Shown here: piece after piece, positions 8,084 to 16,338 of the stretch
Layout: every line of letters starts with the position of its first letter
Position numbering within the stretch: position 1 is the first letter of the stretch
Assembly: GCA_016699675.1 (NCBI GenBank)
Contig: CP064985.1
Coordinates: forward strand, 1,302,001-1,366,000
Length of the DNA: 64,000 bases
Source of the DNA: Austwickia sp.
GTDB taxonomy: Bacteria; Actinomycetota; Actinomycetes; Actinomycetales; Dermatophilaceae
Reading direction: 5' to 3'
The notes under the pieces: model-generated
The model's input: only the letters and a program-made list of their open reading frames with translations
Database searches by the model: none
Told to the model about the DNA's origin: nothing
Program-made: the position numbers and the translations under genes

Positions 8084-9205
8084 ATGCCGGACTCCATCTC
8101 CTCCGTGACCCTCTCCTCGGTCGTGCTCCCCCTGAAGACCGAGATCAGCGACGCCAAGGTCTTCACCGGCCGGCAGAAGCCGATGACCGAGGTCGTCTTC
8201 CTCTTCGCCGAAATCGCCACGACCGACGGTCTGCAGGGCGTCGGATTCTCCTACAGCAAGCGGGCCGGCGGCCCGGCCCAGTACGCGCACGCCAAGGAGG
8301 TCGCCGAGCTCCTCGTCGGGGAGGACCCCAGCGACATCCCGCGGCTCTACGACCGCCTCCTGTGGGCCGGCGCCTCGGTCGGCCGCAGCGGCGTGGCGAC
8401 CCAGGCGCTCGCCGCGATCGACGTCTGCCTGTGGGATCTCAAGGCCAAGCGCGCGGGCCTTCCGCTCGCGAAGCTGATTGGTGCGCACCGGGATTCGGTG
8501 CGCACCTATAACACCTCCGGCGGCTTCCTCAACACCCCGCTGCAGCAGCTCAAGGAGAACGCGGCCGCCTTCCTGGAGGCCGGCGGCGGCGGCATCAAGA
8601 TCAAGGTCGGCCACCCGGATTCCCGCGTGGACATGGAGCGCGTCCGTGCGGTCCGCGAGATCGTCGGCGACCGGCCGTTCATGGTCGACGCCAACCAGCA
8701 GTGGGACCGGCCGACCGCGATGCGGATGGGCCGGCGGCTGGAGGAGTTCGACCTGGTCTGGATCGAGGAGCCGCTGGACGCGTACGACGTGGAGGGGCAT
8801 CGCCAGCTGGCCGACGCGCTGGACACCCCGATCGCCACCGGCGAGATGCTGGCCAGCGTCGCCGAACACGTCCGCCTCATCGAGGGCCGGGCCTGCGACA
8901 TCATTCAGCCGGACGCGCCCCGGGTCGGCGGGATCACCCAGTTCCTGCGGCTCGCCACGCTGGCCGACCAGGCGGGCCTGCAGCTGGCCCCGCACTTCGC
9001 CATGGAGATCCACGTGCACCTCGCCGCGACCTACCCGCGCGAGCCCTGGGTGGAGCACTTCGACTGGCTGGCGCCGCTGTTCAACGAGGAGTTGGAGGTT
9101 CGCGAGGGTCGGATGTTCATCCCCGACCGGCCGGGCCTCGGCATCACCCTCACGGACCAGTGCCGGGCGTGGACGCGCGAGAGCGTGACGTTCGGCACCC
9201 CCTGA
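8084..9205 (+). CDS. Galactarate / L-talarate dehydratase (enolase superfamily, MR subgroup)
   Basis: Dehydrates galactarate or L-talarate to 5-keto-4-deoxyglucarate. The 373-residue protein has the enolase-superfamily barrel with the KxK base motif in GGGIKIKVGHPD, metal ligands in MVDANQQWD, IEEPLDAYD and ATGEMLAS, and the His-Asp dyad region (PDAPRVGGITQF; LAPHFAMEIHVHLAATYP). The wording around the catalytic His matches TalrD/GalrD better than mandelate racemase or the glucarate dehydratase found at 10692. It starts an operon-like run with the GntR gene (95-base gap) and is controlled from the divergent region shared with the LysR gene. Confidence 0.85.
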   Translation: MPDSISSVTLSSVVLPLKTEISDAKVFTGRQKPMTEVVFLFAEIATTDGLQGVGFSYSKRAGGPAQYAHAKEVAELLVGEDPSDIPRLYDRLLWAGASVGRSGVATQALAAIDVCLWDLKAKRAGLPLAKLIGAHRDSVRTYNTSGGFLNTPLQQLKENAAAFLEAGGGGIKIKVGHPDSRVDMERVRAVREIVGDRPFMVDANQQWDRPTAMRMGRRLEEFDLVWIEEPLDAYDVEGHRQLADALDTPIATGEMLASVAEHVRLIEGRACDIIQPDAPRVGGITQFLRLATLADQAGLQLAPHFAMEIHVHLAATYPREPWVEHFDWLAPLFNEELEVREGRMFIPDRPGLGITLTDQCRAWTRESVTFGTP

Positions 9206-9300
9206 CCCCCGGATACGGCGCCGCGCGCACCCCTGAGGAGCCAGCCCTGCGCGCGATCCGGGGGAGGCCCCGCGGGTCCCGCGTGGTCGAGAATGAGGCA

Positions 9301-10032
9301 ATGAGCTCGCTACCGGCGGCCGCATCGCCCCTCGACCGCGACGACCCGCGGGGCCTCACGCACGCCCTCGTCGAGCAGCTCAAGGCGCAGATCCTCGACG
9401 GCCGGCTGCGCCCCGGCGACCAGCTGCCGACCGAGGCCGCGCTCACCGAGACCTACGGCGTGTCGCGCACCGTGGTCCGCGAGGCCATCGCCCGGCTGCG
9501 CGCCGCCGGGCTGGTCGACTCCCAGCAGGGCCGGGGTTCGTTCGTCCTCGACGTGCCGACCGCCACGGCGACCGGAGCCGCCCCGTTCCCGGTGCCGCGC
9601 ACCCACGCCGACGTCGTGGACCTCATCGAGTTGCGGATCGGCGTCGAGTCCGAGGCGGCGGCGCTGGCCGCCACCCGACGTACGGCCCATCAGCTCGCCG
9701 CGCTCACCCGCGCGTACGACGCCTTGGCGCGCACCGCCCAGTCCCCCGGCGGCACCGTCGAGGCGGACTTCGCCTTCCATCTCGCGATCGCGCAGGCGAG
9801 CGGCAACCGGTACGTCGTGGCGCTGCTCACCGCCCTCGGCCCGGCCATGATCCTGCTGCACCGGGCCCACCTCGACGACGGCTCGGACATCACCGACGCC
9901 CCGCACTTCGCCGTCGTCCTCGGCGAGCACGCTACGGTGCTGCGCGCGATCGAGGCCCAGGATCCCGCGACCGCCGCGGCCGCGATGCGCCTGCACCTCG
10001 CCGCGTCCCGAGCCCGCCTGCGCCGAGCGTGA
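9301..10032 (+). CDS. GntR-family (FadR/FCD) transcriptional regulator
   Basis: A 243-residue regulator with an N-terminal winged helix (LVEQLKAQILDGRLRPGDQL, SRTVVREAIARLRAAGLV, QQGRGSFV) and a C-terminal all-helical FCD ligand domain containing the metal-site Asp and His residues (EADFAFHLAIAQASGN, MRLHLAASR). ATG 9301 (MSSLPAAAS) is the natural start although the frame is open far upstream. Lying between two sugar-acid dehydratases, it is the best candidate regulator of glucarate/galactarate use, most likely a repressor released by the sugar acid or its keto product. Confidence 0.9.
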   Translation: MSSLPAAASPLDRDDPRGLTHALVEQLKAQILDGRLRPGDQLPTEAALTETYGVSRTVVREAIARLRAAGLVDSQQGRGSFVLDVPTATATGAAPFPVPRTHADVVDLIELRIGVESEAAALAATRRTAHQLAALTRAYDALARTAQSPGGTVEADFAFHLAIAQASGNRYVVALLTALGPAMILLHRAHLDDGSDITDAPHFAVVLGEHATVLRAIEAQDPATAAAAMRLHLAASRARLRRA

Positions 10033-10040
10033 CCTCGCCA

Positions 10041-10070
10041 GGTAGGAATCGTGCAGGTAGGATTCCTACC
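10041..10070. promoter_or_regulatory. Autoregulatory operator in front of the toxin-antitoxin pair
   Basis: GGTAGGAATC at 10041-10050 is exactly inverted as GATTCCTACC at 10061-10070, directly abutting the ATG at 10071; GGTAGG also begins a shorter palindrome at 10056-10070, and GGTAG recurs at 10076. Such sites are bound by AbrB/MazE-type antitoxins, so this is the likely self-repression site. There is no conventional Shine-Dalgarno between it and the ATG. Confidence 0.7.
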
Positions 10071-10292
10071 ATGCTGGTAGGTGAGAAGGGGCAGGTCACC
10101 ATCCCCAAACAGGTCCGCGACGAGCTCGGCATCGGTCCGGGCTCCACCGTGAGCTTCGAGGTGCACGATGGCGGCGCGATGCTGCGCAAGGTCGGCTCAA
10201 CCCGCGGCAGGACGGTCGTGGCCGCGATGCGCGGCCGGGGCGACGTCGCCATGAGCACGGACGAGATCATGGCGCTCACCCGCGATGCCTGA
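10071..10292 (+). CDS. AbrB/MazE-family antitoxin
   Basis: A 73-residue swapped-hairpin DNA-binding protein: MLVGEKGQVTIPKQVRDELG is the AbrB/SpoVT signature, followed by GIGPGSTVSFEVHDGGAMLR. The C-terminal 30 residues (MRGRGDVAMSTDEIMALTRDA) resemble the toxin-wrapping tail of VapB antitoxins. The start at 10071 is preferred over a longer reading because domain homology starts there and the operator abuts it. It overlaps the PIN toxin gene by 8 bases. It would neutralise VapC and repress the operon. Confidence 0.9.
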   Translation: MLVGEKGQVTIPKQVRDELGIGPGSTVSFEVHDGGAMLRKVGSTRGRTVVAAMRGRGDVAMSTDEIMALTRDA

Positions 10293-10695
10293 GACCACGC
10301 TCGTGGACGCCAACGTCCTGCTGGATGTGTTGACGGACGACGAGCGGTGGGCGGCCTGGTCGGGGTCGGCACTCAGCGACGCCGTCGATCGCGGACCGGT
10401 GGCCATCAATCAGGTGGTCTACGCGGAGGTGTCCGTGCGGTTCTCCCGCGTCGAGGAACTCGAGCAGGTCCTGCCCGCGGAGGTCTTCGCTCGGGAGAGC
10501 CTGCCGTGGGAGGCGGCGTTCCTGGCGGCCAAGGCGCACGCCGCTTACCGCCGACGAGGAGGCACCCGAACGGCGACGCTCCCCGACTTCTTCATCGGTG
10601 CCCACGCCGCCGTTCGAGGCTATGCGCTGCTCACTCGCGACGCCCGCCGGTATCGCACCGCCTTCCCCCGCCTGCGGTTGGTCGCGCCCTCCTAA
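10285..10695 (+). CDS. PIN-domain toxin, VapC family
   Basis: A 136-residue Mg2+-dependent endoribonuclease of the PIN fold, which usually cleaves tRNA or rRNA when free of its antitoxin. The acidic residues of the active site are visible: TTLVDANVLLDVL (first Asp), YAEVSVRF (Glu), TLPDFFIGAHAAVRG (Asp) and TRDARRYRTAFP (Asp/Arg end). The start overlaps the antitoxin stop, the standard type II layout. The stop codon overlaps the convergent glucarate dehydratase stop (10692-10695), so the pair is inserted snugly in the sugar-acid cluster. Confidence 0.92.
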   Translation: MPETTLVDANVLLDVLTDDERWAAWSGSALSDAVDRGPVAINQVVYAEVSVRFSRVEELEQVLPAEVFARESLPWEAAFLAAKAHAAYRRRGGTRTATLPDFFIGAHAAVRGYALLTRDARRYRTAFPRLRLVAPS

Positions 10696-12035
10696 GCCGG
10701 GGGGCAGGTCAGGCAGGGCCGCTTGGGGTCGAAGGTCCAGCCCGGCACGAGGAACTGCATCCCGACCGCGTCGTCGCGCGCGCCGGACCCGGCGACCTTC
10801 GACTGGTAGAGCTCGTGCGCGGCGTGCACCCGATCCATGTCGATCTCGATGCCGAGGCCGGGGGCGTCGGTCACCGCGATCTCGCCGCCGACGATCTGCG
10901 GCGGGGCGACGGTGAGCTGCTCCAGCCCCTCCTGCCAGATCCAGTGGGTGTCGAGGGCGTTGTACTCGCCCGGCGCCGCCGCGCCGCAGTGCGCGACCAT
11001 CGCCAGCGAGATGTCGAAGTGGTTGTTGGAGTGGCAACCCCAGGTCTGGCCCATCTCGTGGCACAGCTGGGCGACGCGGACCGAGCCCTGCATGGTCCAG
11101 AAGTGCGGGTCGGCCAGCGGGATCGAGACCGACTGCAGCGCCAGGGAGTGCGTCATCTGCCGCCAGTCGGTGGCCACCATGTTCGTCGCGGTGGGCAGGC
11201 CGGTCGCGCGCCGGAACTCGGCGAGCACCTCGCGGCCGGAGAAGCCGCCCTCGGGGCCGCACGGGTCCTCGGCGTAGGCGAGCACGCCCACCTTGTCCCG
11301 GCACAGCTCGATCGCCTCGCGCAGCGACCAGGCCCCGTTGGGGTCCAGGGTGATTCGCGCGTCGGGGAAGCGGTTCTTCAGCGCGACGATGGCCTCCATC
11401 TCCTCCGCGCCGGCCAGCACGCCGCCCTTGAGCTTGAAGTCCTCGAAGCCGTACCGCTCATACGTCGCCTCCGCCAGCGCCACGATCGCCTCGGGGGTGA
11501 GCGCCTCCTCGTGACGCAGCCGGTACCAGTCGACGTCGGAGTCCGGCTCCCGCACGTACTCCAGGTCGGTCTTGTCCGGATCGCCGACGTAGAACAGGTA
11601 GCCGAGCGCCCGCACCGAGTCGCGCTGCTTGCCGTCCCCGAGCAAAGCGGCGACCGGCAGGTCGACGTACTTGCCGAACAGGTCCAGCAGCGCCGCCTCG
11701 ATCGCGGTGACCGCGTGCACCGTAGTGCGCAGGTCGAAGGTCTGCAGGCCGCGGCCGCCGGAGTCGCGGTCGGCGAACGCCGCGCCCACGCGGCGCAGGA
11801 TGTTGCGGTAGTCCGCGATGTTGGCCCCGACGACGATCGCCGCGGCGTCGCGGATGGTCTGCGTGATCTTCTCGCCGCCCGGCACCTCGCCGACGCCGAC
11901 CGCGCCGGTGGAGTCGGTGAGGACCACGATGTTGCGGGTGAAGTAGGGACCGTGGGCGCCGGACAGGTTGAGCTCCATGCAGTCGCGCCCGGCGACCGGG
12001 TAGACCTCCAGCGTGGCGACGGTGGGTGCGCTCAT
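10692..12035 (-). CDS. gudD: Glucarate dehydratase
   Basis: Converts D-glucarate (or L-idarate) to 5-keto-4-deoxyglucarate. The 447 residues match the length of characterised GudD. Enolase-superfamily features: N-terminal capping domain, LKGGVLAGAEEM with the KxK-type Lys region (FKLKGG), ITLDPNGAWS and AYAEDPCGPEG metal ligands, TNMVATDWRQM, and the His-containing CHSNNHFDISLAM. ATG 12035 overlaps the preceding reductase stop as ATGA, showing coupling with garR. The product is the same as that of the galactarate dehydratase upstream, so both feed one lower pathway. Confidence 0.94.
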   Translation of the reverse strand: MSAPTVATLEVYPVAGRDCMELNLSGAHGPYFTRNIVVLTDSTGAVGVGEVPGGEKITQTIRDAAAIVVGANIADYRNILRRVGAAFADRDSGGRGLQTFDLRTTVHAVTAIEAALLDLFGKYVDLPVAALLGDGKQRDSVRALGYLFYVGDPDKTDLEYVREPDSDVDWYRLRHEEALTPEAIVALAEATYERYGFEDFKLKGGVLAGAEEMEAIVALKNRFPDARITLDPNGAWSLREAIELCRDKVGVLAYAEDPCGPEGGFSGREVLAEFRRATGLPTATNMVATDWRQMTHSLALQSVSIPLADPHFWTMQGSVRVAQLCHEMGQTWGCHSNNHFDISLAMVAHCGAAAPGEYNALDTHWIWQEGLEQLTVAPPQIVGGEIAVTDAPGLGIEIDMDRVHAAHELYQSKVAGSGARDDAVGMQFLVPGWTFDPKRPCLTCPPA

Positions 12036-12919
12036 CGGGACTCTCCTCCTGCGACGGTGGTGCCGGACAGCTTCTCGTAGTACCGCACCAGCGCGGAGTG
12101 GTCCGCGGCGGCCAGATCATCGACCGCGAGGGCGGTCATCATCTCCCGCACGGCGGCGGTGAGCGGGAGGGGTACGGCAACCTCGTGCGCCGTCTCGAGG
12201 GCGTTCTTGAGGTCCTTCATGTGCAGCTCGATGCGGAAGCCGGGCTTGACGTCGCCGGCCAGCATCATCGGGCCCTTGGCGTCGAGCACGGTCGACCCGG
12301 CCAGGCCGCCGCGGATCGCCTCGAACACCATGGCCGGGTCCACGCCGGCCTTGGCCGCCAGCGTGAAGGCCTCGGCGACGGCGGCGATGTTGAGCGCGAC
12401 GACGACCTGGTTGGCGACCTTGGCGATGTTGCCGGCGCCGATCGGCCCGACGTATGTCACCGAGCTCGCCATCGGCTCCAGGACCGGCTTCATCGCGTCG
12501 TACAGCTCGCGCTCGCCGCCGACCATCACGGCCAGGGTGCCCTCGATGGCCTTCGGCTCGCCGCCGCTGACCGGCGCGTCGAGCATCCGCACCCCCTTGG
12601 CGGCGAGTGCTTGCTCGATCTCGCGGCTGGCCATCGGGTTGATGGAGCTCATGTCGATGAACACCAGGCCCTCGCGGGCGCCCTCCAGCAGGCCACCCTC
12701 GCCGAGGGCGACGTCCTTGACCTGCGGAGAGTCCGGCACCATGGCGATCACCACGTCCGCCTCGGCGGCGATGGCAGCGGCGGTGGCGCGGGTCTGCGCG
12801 CCGATCTCGGCGGCGGCGTCCGCGTTGCGGTCCAGGGTGAGCAGCTCGTGGCCGGCCTTGGCCAGGTTGGCTGCCATGGGCTTGCCCATGATGCCCAGGC
12901 CGATGAATCCGATCTTCAC
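12032..12919 (-). CDS. garR: Tartronate semialdehyde reductase (2-hydroxy-3-oxopropionate reductase)
   Basis: Reduces tartronate semialdehyde to D-glycerate with NAD(P)H. The 295-residue beta-hydroxyacid dehydrogenase has the Rossmann motif GFIGLGIMGKPMAANLAKAG at the start, the substrate motif DAPVSGGEPKAIEGTLAVMVGG, and the catalytic Lys region GAGNIAKVANQVVVALNIAA; the KDLKNALE segment near residue 240 is typical. It starts at 12919 and overlaps gudD. Its presence implies that 5-keto-4-deoxyglucarate is cleaved by an aldolase to pyruvate and tartronate semialdehyde rather than only dehydrated to a 2-oxoglutarate semialdehyde. Confidence 0.93.
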   Translation of the reverse strand: MKIGFIGLGIMGKPMAANLAKAGHELLTLDRNADAAAEIGAQTRATAAAIAAEADVVIAMVPDSPQVKDVALGEGGLLEGAREGLVFIDMSSINPMASREIEQALAAKGVRMLDAPVSGGEPKAIEGTLAVMVGGERELYDAMKPVLEPMASSVTYVGPIGAGNIAKVANQVVVALNIAAVAEAFTLAAKAGVDPAMVFEAIRGGLAGSTVLDAKGPMMLAGDVKPGFRIELHMKDLKNALETAHEVAVPLPLTAAVREMMTALAVDDLAAADHSALVRYYEKLSGTTVAGGESR

Positions 12920-12964
12920 GGGATTTCCTTTCGTACGTCGGGTGGGGCGGGCGCGTGCGACCGC

Positions 12965-14282
12965 TCAGACGAAGGTGTTGAGCAGGAGGCAGCCGCCGAG
13001 GCCGAGGACGGCCAGCGTGGTGGTGTAGCTGGTGCGGGACTTGATGGCGTCCATCACCGAGAGGTTGAAGTACTCCTTGAACATCCAGAAGCCCGGGTCG
13101 TTGACGTGGCTGAAGGCGATCGAGCCACAGGCGGTGGCGAGCACCATGACCTCCGGGGAGACCCCGGACGACGCGACCATCGGGGCGGCGACGCCAGCGG
13201 CCGTGACGACCGCGACGGTCGCCGAGCCGAGCGCGATCCGCAGGATCACCGCGATGATCCAGGCGAGGATGATCGGCGAGACGTTCCAGCCGCTGGTGGT
13301 GTCCGCGATCTGCTTGGCGATCCCGGCGGCGGTGAGGATCTCCTTGAACGCGCCACCCGCGCCGATGACCAGCAGGATCATGGCCATCGACTTGGCCGCG
13401 CCGGCGCACGAGGCGGCCACGTCGGTCAACGAACGCCCGATCCGCGGCCCGAAGACATACATCGCCACGAGCAGCCCGAGCAGCAGCGCCACGGTGGGGC
13501 TGCCGATGAACGTCACCCAGTCCACGAACGGACCCTTAGGCAGCGCGAGCTCGATGATCGCCGCGCCCGCGATGAGGATGACCGGCACGAGCGCGACGGC
13601 CAGGGAGACCGAAGCCGGGCATCTCGTCCTCGTCGAAGAGCTTCTCGCTGACCAGGCCCTCCGGGATGGCCGGGTTCATGCGGCGGATGAACGGCAGGCG
13701 GGGCCAGACCATCGCGATGAACGCACCGATCGGGATGGCGATGATGAGCCCGTAGGCGAGCGTCAGGCCGACGGAGGCGTGGTAGGTGCCGGCCACCGCG
13801 GTCGGGCCGGGGTGCGGCGGCAGGAAGCTGTGCATCGTCGACATCGTGATCGACATCGGCAGGCCGACCCAGAGCAGGTTGGACTTCGTGGCGCGGACGA
13901 GCGTGAACGCGATCGGGACGACGATGACGAAGGCGACCTCGTAGAACATCGTGATGCCGACGAGGATCGCGGTGACGATCATGGCCCACTGGACGCCCTT
14001 GGGCCCGAACGCCTGCACGATGCGCATCGCGATCCGCTGGGCGGCGCCGCAGTCCCCCAGGACTCGGCCGATCATGGCGCCCAGGCCGATGACCAGGGCG
14101 GTGGACTTGAGCTGACCCCCGAGGCCGGTCTCGATGATGCCGGGGATCTTGGCGACGGGAATGCCCATGACGAGCCCGACCCCGAGGGAGACGAGCAGCA
14201 GGGCGATGAAGCCGTTCAGTTTCAGCTTCGTCATGAGGAAGAGCAACACGGCGACGGCGACGGCGACGACGACGAGTGACAT
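12965..14282 (-). pseudogene. GntP-family gluconate/sugar-acid permease, frameshifted
   Basis: Would import gluconate, glucarate or a similar acid by H+ symport. The first 230 codons (start 14282, MSLVVVAVAVAVLLFLMTKL) are typical GntP with repeated membrane helices, MHSFLPPHPGPTAVAGTYHA included; the frame then changes near 13606-13612, right after DEDEMPGFG, and the remaining about 205 codons (VPVILIAGAAIIELALPKG to LLLNTFV) continue in another frame to 12965. Together the two halves give a full-length GntP of about 435 residues, so only one or two bases separate this from an intact gene. It may be a sequencing error or a recent inactivation. It lies between garR and the DapA-family gene on the same strand. 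Confidence 0.85.
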
Positions 14283-14384
14283 GGCGGAATACCTGTTTCT
14301 CGGGTGGTTGGCGCTACGGGTGGGTGTCGATGCGGGCGGGCCGGTCGGGGCCGGCGGGGCGGCCGATGCCGGCGGAACGAAGGG

Positions 14385-15287
14385 TCAGAGCGACGTGATG
14401 TCGGCGACGACGCGGGCCAGGTCGGCGCGCAGCTCGTCGGAGATCTCGCGGGCGGGGGCGAGGCAGTAGCCCGCGTCCACACCGGCCGCGCGCAGGCCCT
14501 CCTTGAGGACGACCGGGAAGGTGGCCCGGTCGACGAGATAGCGGAACGGGGTGAGGCGGTGCTGCAGCTCAAGCGCGCGGGGCAGTTCGCCCGCGACGTA
14601 CGCGTCGTAGATCCCCGCGACCAGCGCCGGGGCGACGTTCGCGGTGGAGGCGATCGCCCCGTGCGCGCCCATCGCCAGCCCGGCGTAGATGAGGGTGTCC
14701 TTGCCCACCAGCACTGAGAAGTCGTCCGGGGTCTCGCGGAGGTAGTCGGCCGTGACGGACAGGTTCCCCGAGGAGTCCTTGATGCCCACGATGTTGGGCA
14801 AATCGGCCAGCCGGACGGCCGCGGGCAGCGTGATCGGGACGAGGGTCTTGCCCGGGTTGTTGTAGAGCAGGACGGGCAGGTCGGTCTCGCCGGCGATGGT
14901 CGTGAAGTGGGTGATCAGCTCGGACTGGGTGGGCACGAGGAAGTACGGCGTGAGCACGCTGAGCGCGGCGACGCCGCCGACCTCCGCCACCATGCGCACG
15001 GTCTTGACGCAGTCGCGGGTGGTGATCTCCGAGGCGCCGCAGTAGACGGGGACTCGACCCGCCACGTGCTCGACGGTGATCTCGACCACGCGCCGCTTCT
15101 GGGCGTCGGTCAGTCCGAAGATCTCCCCGGAGCTGCCGAGGACGAAGACGCCGTGGACGCCGCCGGCGATCGTGTAGTCGAGCACGTCGCGCAGGCCCTG
15201 CTCCATGAGCTCGCCGTCCTCCGTCAGGGGGGTGACGAGTGCGGGGATGGCGCCGCGGGCCTGGAAGGGGGCGCTGGGGTCGGTCAT
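14385..15287 (-). CDS. DapA-family lyase, probable 5-keto-4-deoxyglucarate aldolase or dehydratase
   Basis: A 300-residue class I (Schiff-base) lyase of the dihydrodipicolinate synthase superfamily. Visible features are PALVTPLTEDGELMEQGL, GVFVLGSSGEIFGLTDAQKR (substrate carboxylate loop), the Tyr motif LLYNNPGKT and the Schiff-base Lys in VGIKDSSGN. In a glucarate cluster such proteins act on 5-keto-4-deoxyglucarate. KdgD-type members dehydrate and decarboxylate it; the nearby garR argues instead for cleavage to pyruvate and tartronate semialdehyde. ATG 15287 has GGAGA just upstream; the frame is open 63 bases further. True DapA is unlikely in this setting. Confidence 0.85.
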   Translation of the reverse strand: MTDPSAPFQARGAIPALVTPLTEDGELMEQGLRDVLDYTIAGGVHGVFVLGSSGEIFGLTDAQKRRVVEITVEHVAGRVPVYCGASEITTRDCVKTVRMVAEVGGVAALSVLTPYFLVPTQSELITHFTTIAGETDLPVLLYNNPGKTLVPITLPAAVRLADLPNIVGIKDSSGNLSVTADYLRETPDDFSVLVGKDTLIYAGLAMGAHGAIASTANVAPALVAGIYDAYVAGELPRALELQHRLTPFRYLVDRATFPVVLKEGLRAAGVDAGYCLAPAREISDELRADLARVVADITSL

Positions 15288-15516
15288 GAGGGTCTCCGGG
15301 CGGTCATCGTTGACGCGGCCAGTCGGCTGACTGGCCGACCTGTTGTCCATGTGCGCACCAGTATGTCTACGTATGTGAACGCTGTCTAGAGCTGTGGCGT
15401 AGTTTCTTTAGGGAGGACGCAGTGTCAGGATGGAGCGCTAGGCTGGCGACGGGCGATCAGCGCCGGAAGGTGCCGCTGACCTCCCGCTCAGCGCCCCGGC
15501 CCACGAAGGAGACCCC

Positions 15517-16338
15517 ATGTCCGAGACCGAGATCGGGGGCGTCCGCGACGTGAAGTCCGCGAGCCGGACGATCGCGCTGCTGGAGTACCTCGCGTTGCGG
15601 CAGGCCGCCCCGGCGCGGCTCAAGGAGGTCGCCGACGCGGTGGGGGCGCCGCGCAGCAGCACGTACGCCCTGCTCAAGACGCTCATCGGCTGCGGTTGGG
15701 TGCAATCGGACGAGGCCGGCAATCTCTACAGCCTCGGCATCCGGGCCCTGATCGCGGGCACGTCCTACATCGACGCCGACCCGCACGTGCGCCTCGTTCG
15801 TCCGGTGCTGGCGGACCTGTCCGCCACCCTCAACGAGACGATCCACCTGGGCCGCATCGACGGCGACCAGGTCGTCTACCTCGCGACGCAGGAGTCCCAC
15901 CAGGAGGTGCGGGTGCTCAACCGCGTCGGCCGCCGGATGCCCGCGTGGGCCACCGGCCTGGGCAAGGCGATCCTCGCCGAGCGCGCCGACCTCGTCCTGC
16001 CGCCGCGGCTCGGCGCCGTGACCCCGCACACCATCACCAACCACGACGACCTCGCCGACGACCTCGCCGGGGCGCGGGGGCGGGGTTACGCGGTGGACCA
16101 CGAGGAGAACACGATCGGCCTGCAGTGCTACGGCATGGCGCTGCACTACACCGAGCCGGTGCGGGACGCGATCTCCTGCTCGGTGCCCCTGTCGCGGCTC
16201 ACCCCCGAGCTGGAGCGGACCGTGCTGGCGGCGATGAGCGCGGCGCGGCTGCGCATCGAGCAGAGCGCCCCGCTCATCGCCCCGCCGCTGGACCCGACAA
16301 TGGACGTGATCCGCAATCAGCGCGAGGAGTGGAGATGA
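15517..16338 (+). CDS. IclR-family transcriptional regulator
   Basis: A 273-residue regulator with an N-terminal winged helix (SASRTIALLEYLALRQ, LKEVADAVGAPRSSTYALLKTLIGCGWV) and a GAF-like effector domain (NETIHLGRIDGDQVVYLATQE, LPAWATGLGKAILAE-type segment, and a C-terminal Cys/Ser region AISCSVPLSRL). It is divergent from the sugar-acid operon (the DapA-family gene) across 229 bases, so it probably controls that operon. Its stop overlaps aroQ as ATGA, so the two are co-translated. Confidence 0.92.
   Translation: MSETEIGGVRDVKSASRTIALLEYLALRQAAPARLKEVADAVGAPRSSTYALLKTLIGCGWVQSDEAGNLYSLGIRALIAGTSYIDADPHVRLVRPVLADLSATLNETIHLGRIDGDQVVYLATQESHQEVRVLNRVGRRMPAWATGLGKAILAERADLVLPPRLGAVTPHTITNHDDLADDLAGARGRGYAVDHEENTIGLQCYGMALHYTEPVRDAISCSVPLSRLTPELERTVLAAMSAARLRIEQSAPLIAPPLDPTMDVIRNQREEWR

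Noticed and set aside
14385..15287. Annotation as dihydrodipicolinate synthase (lysine biosynthesis)
   Set aside because: Gene context is sugar-acid breakdown, and it carries YNNPGKT rather than the YNVPxRT usual for DapA.
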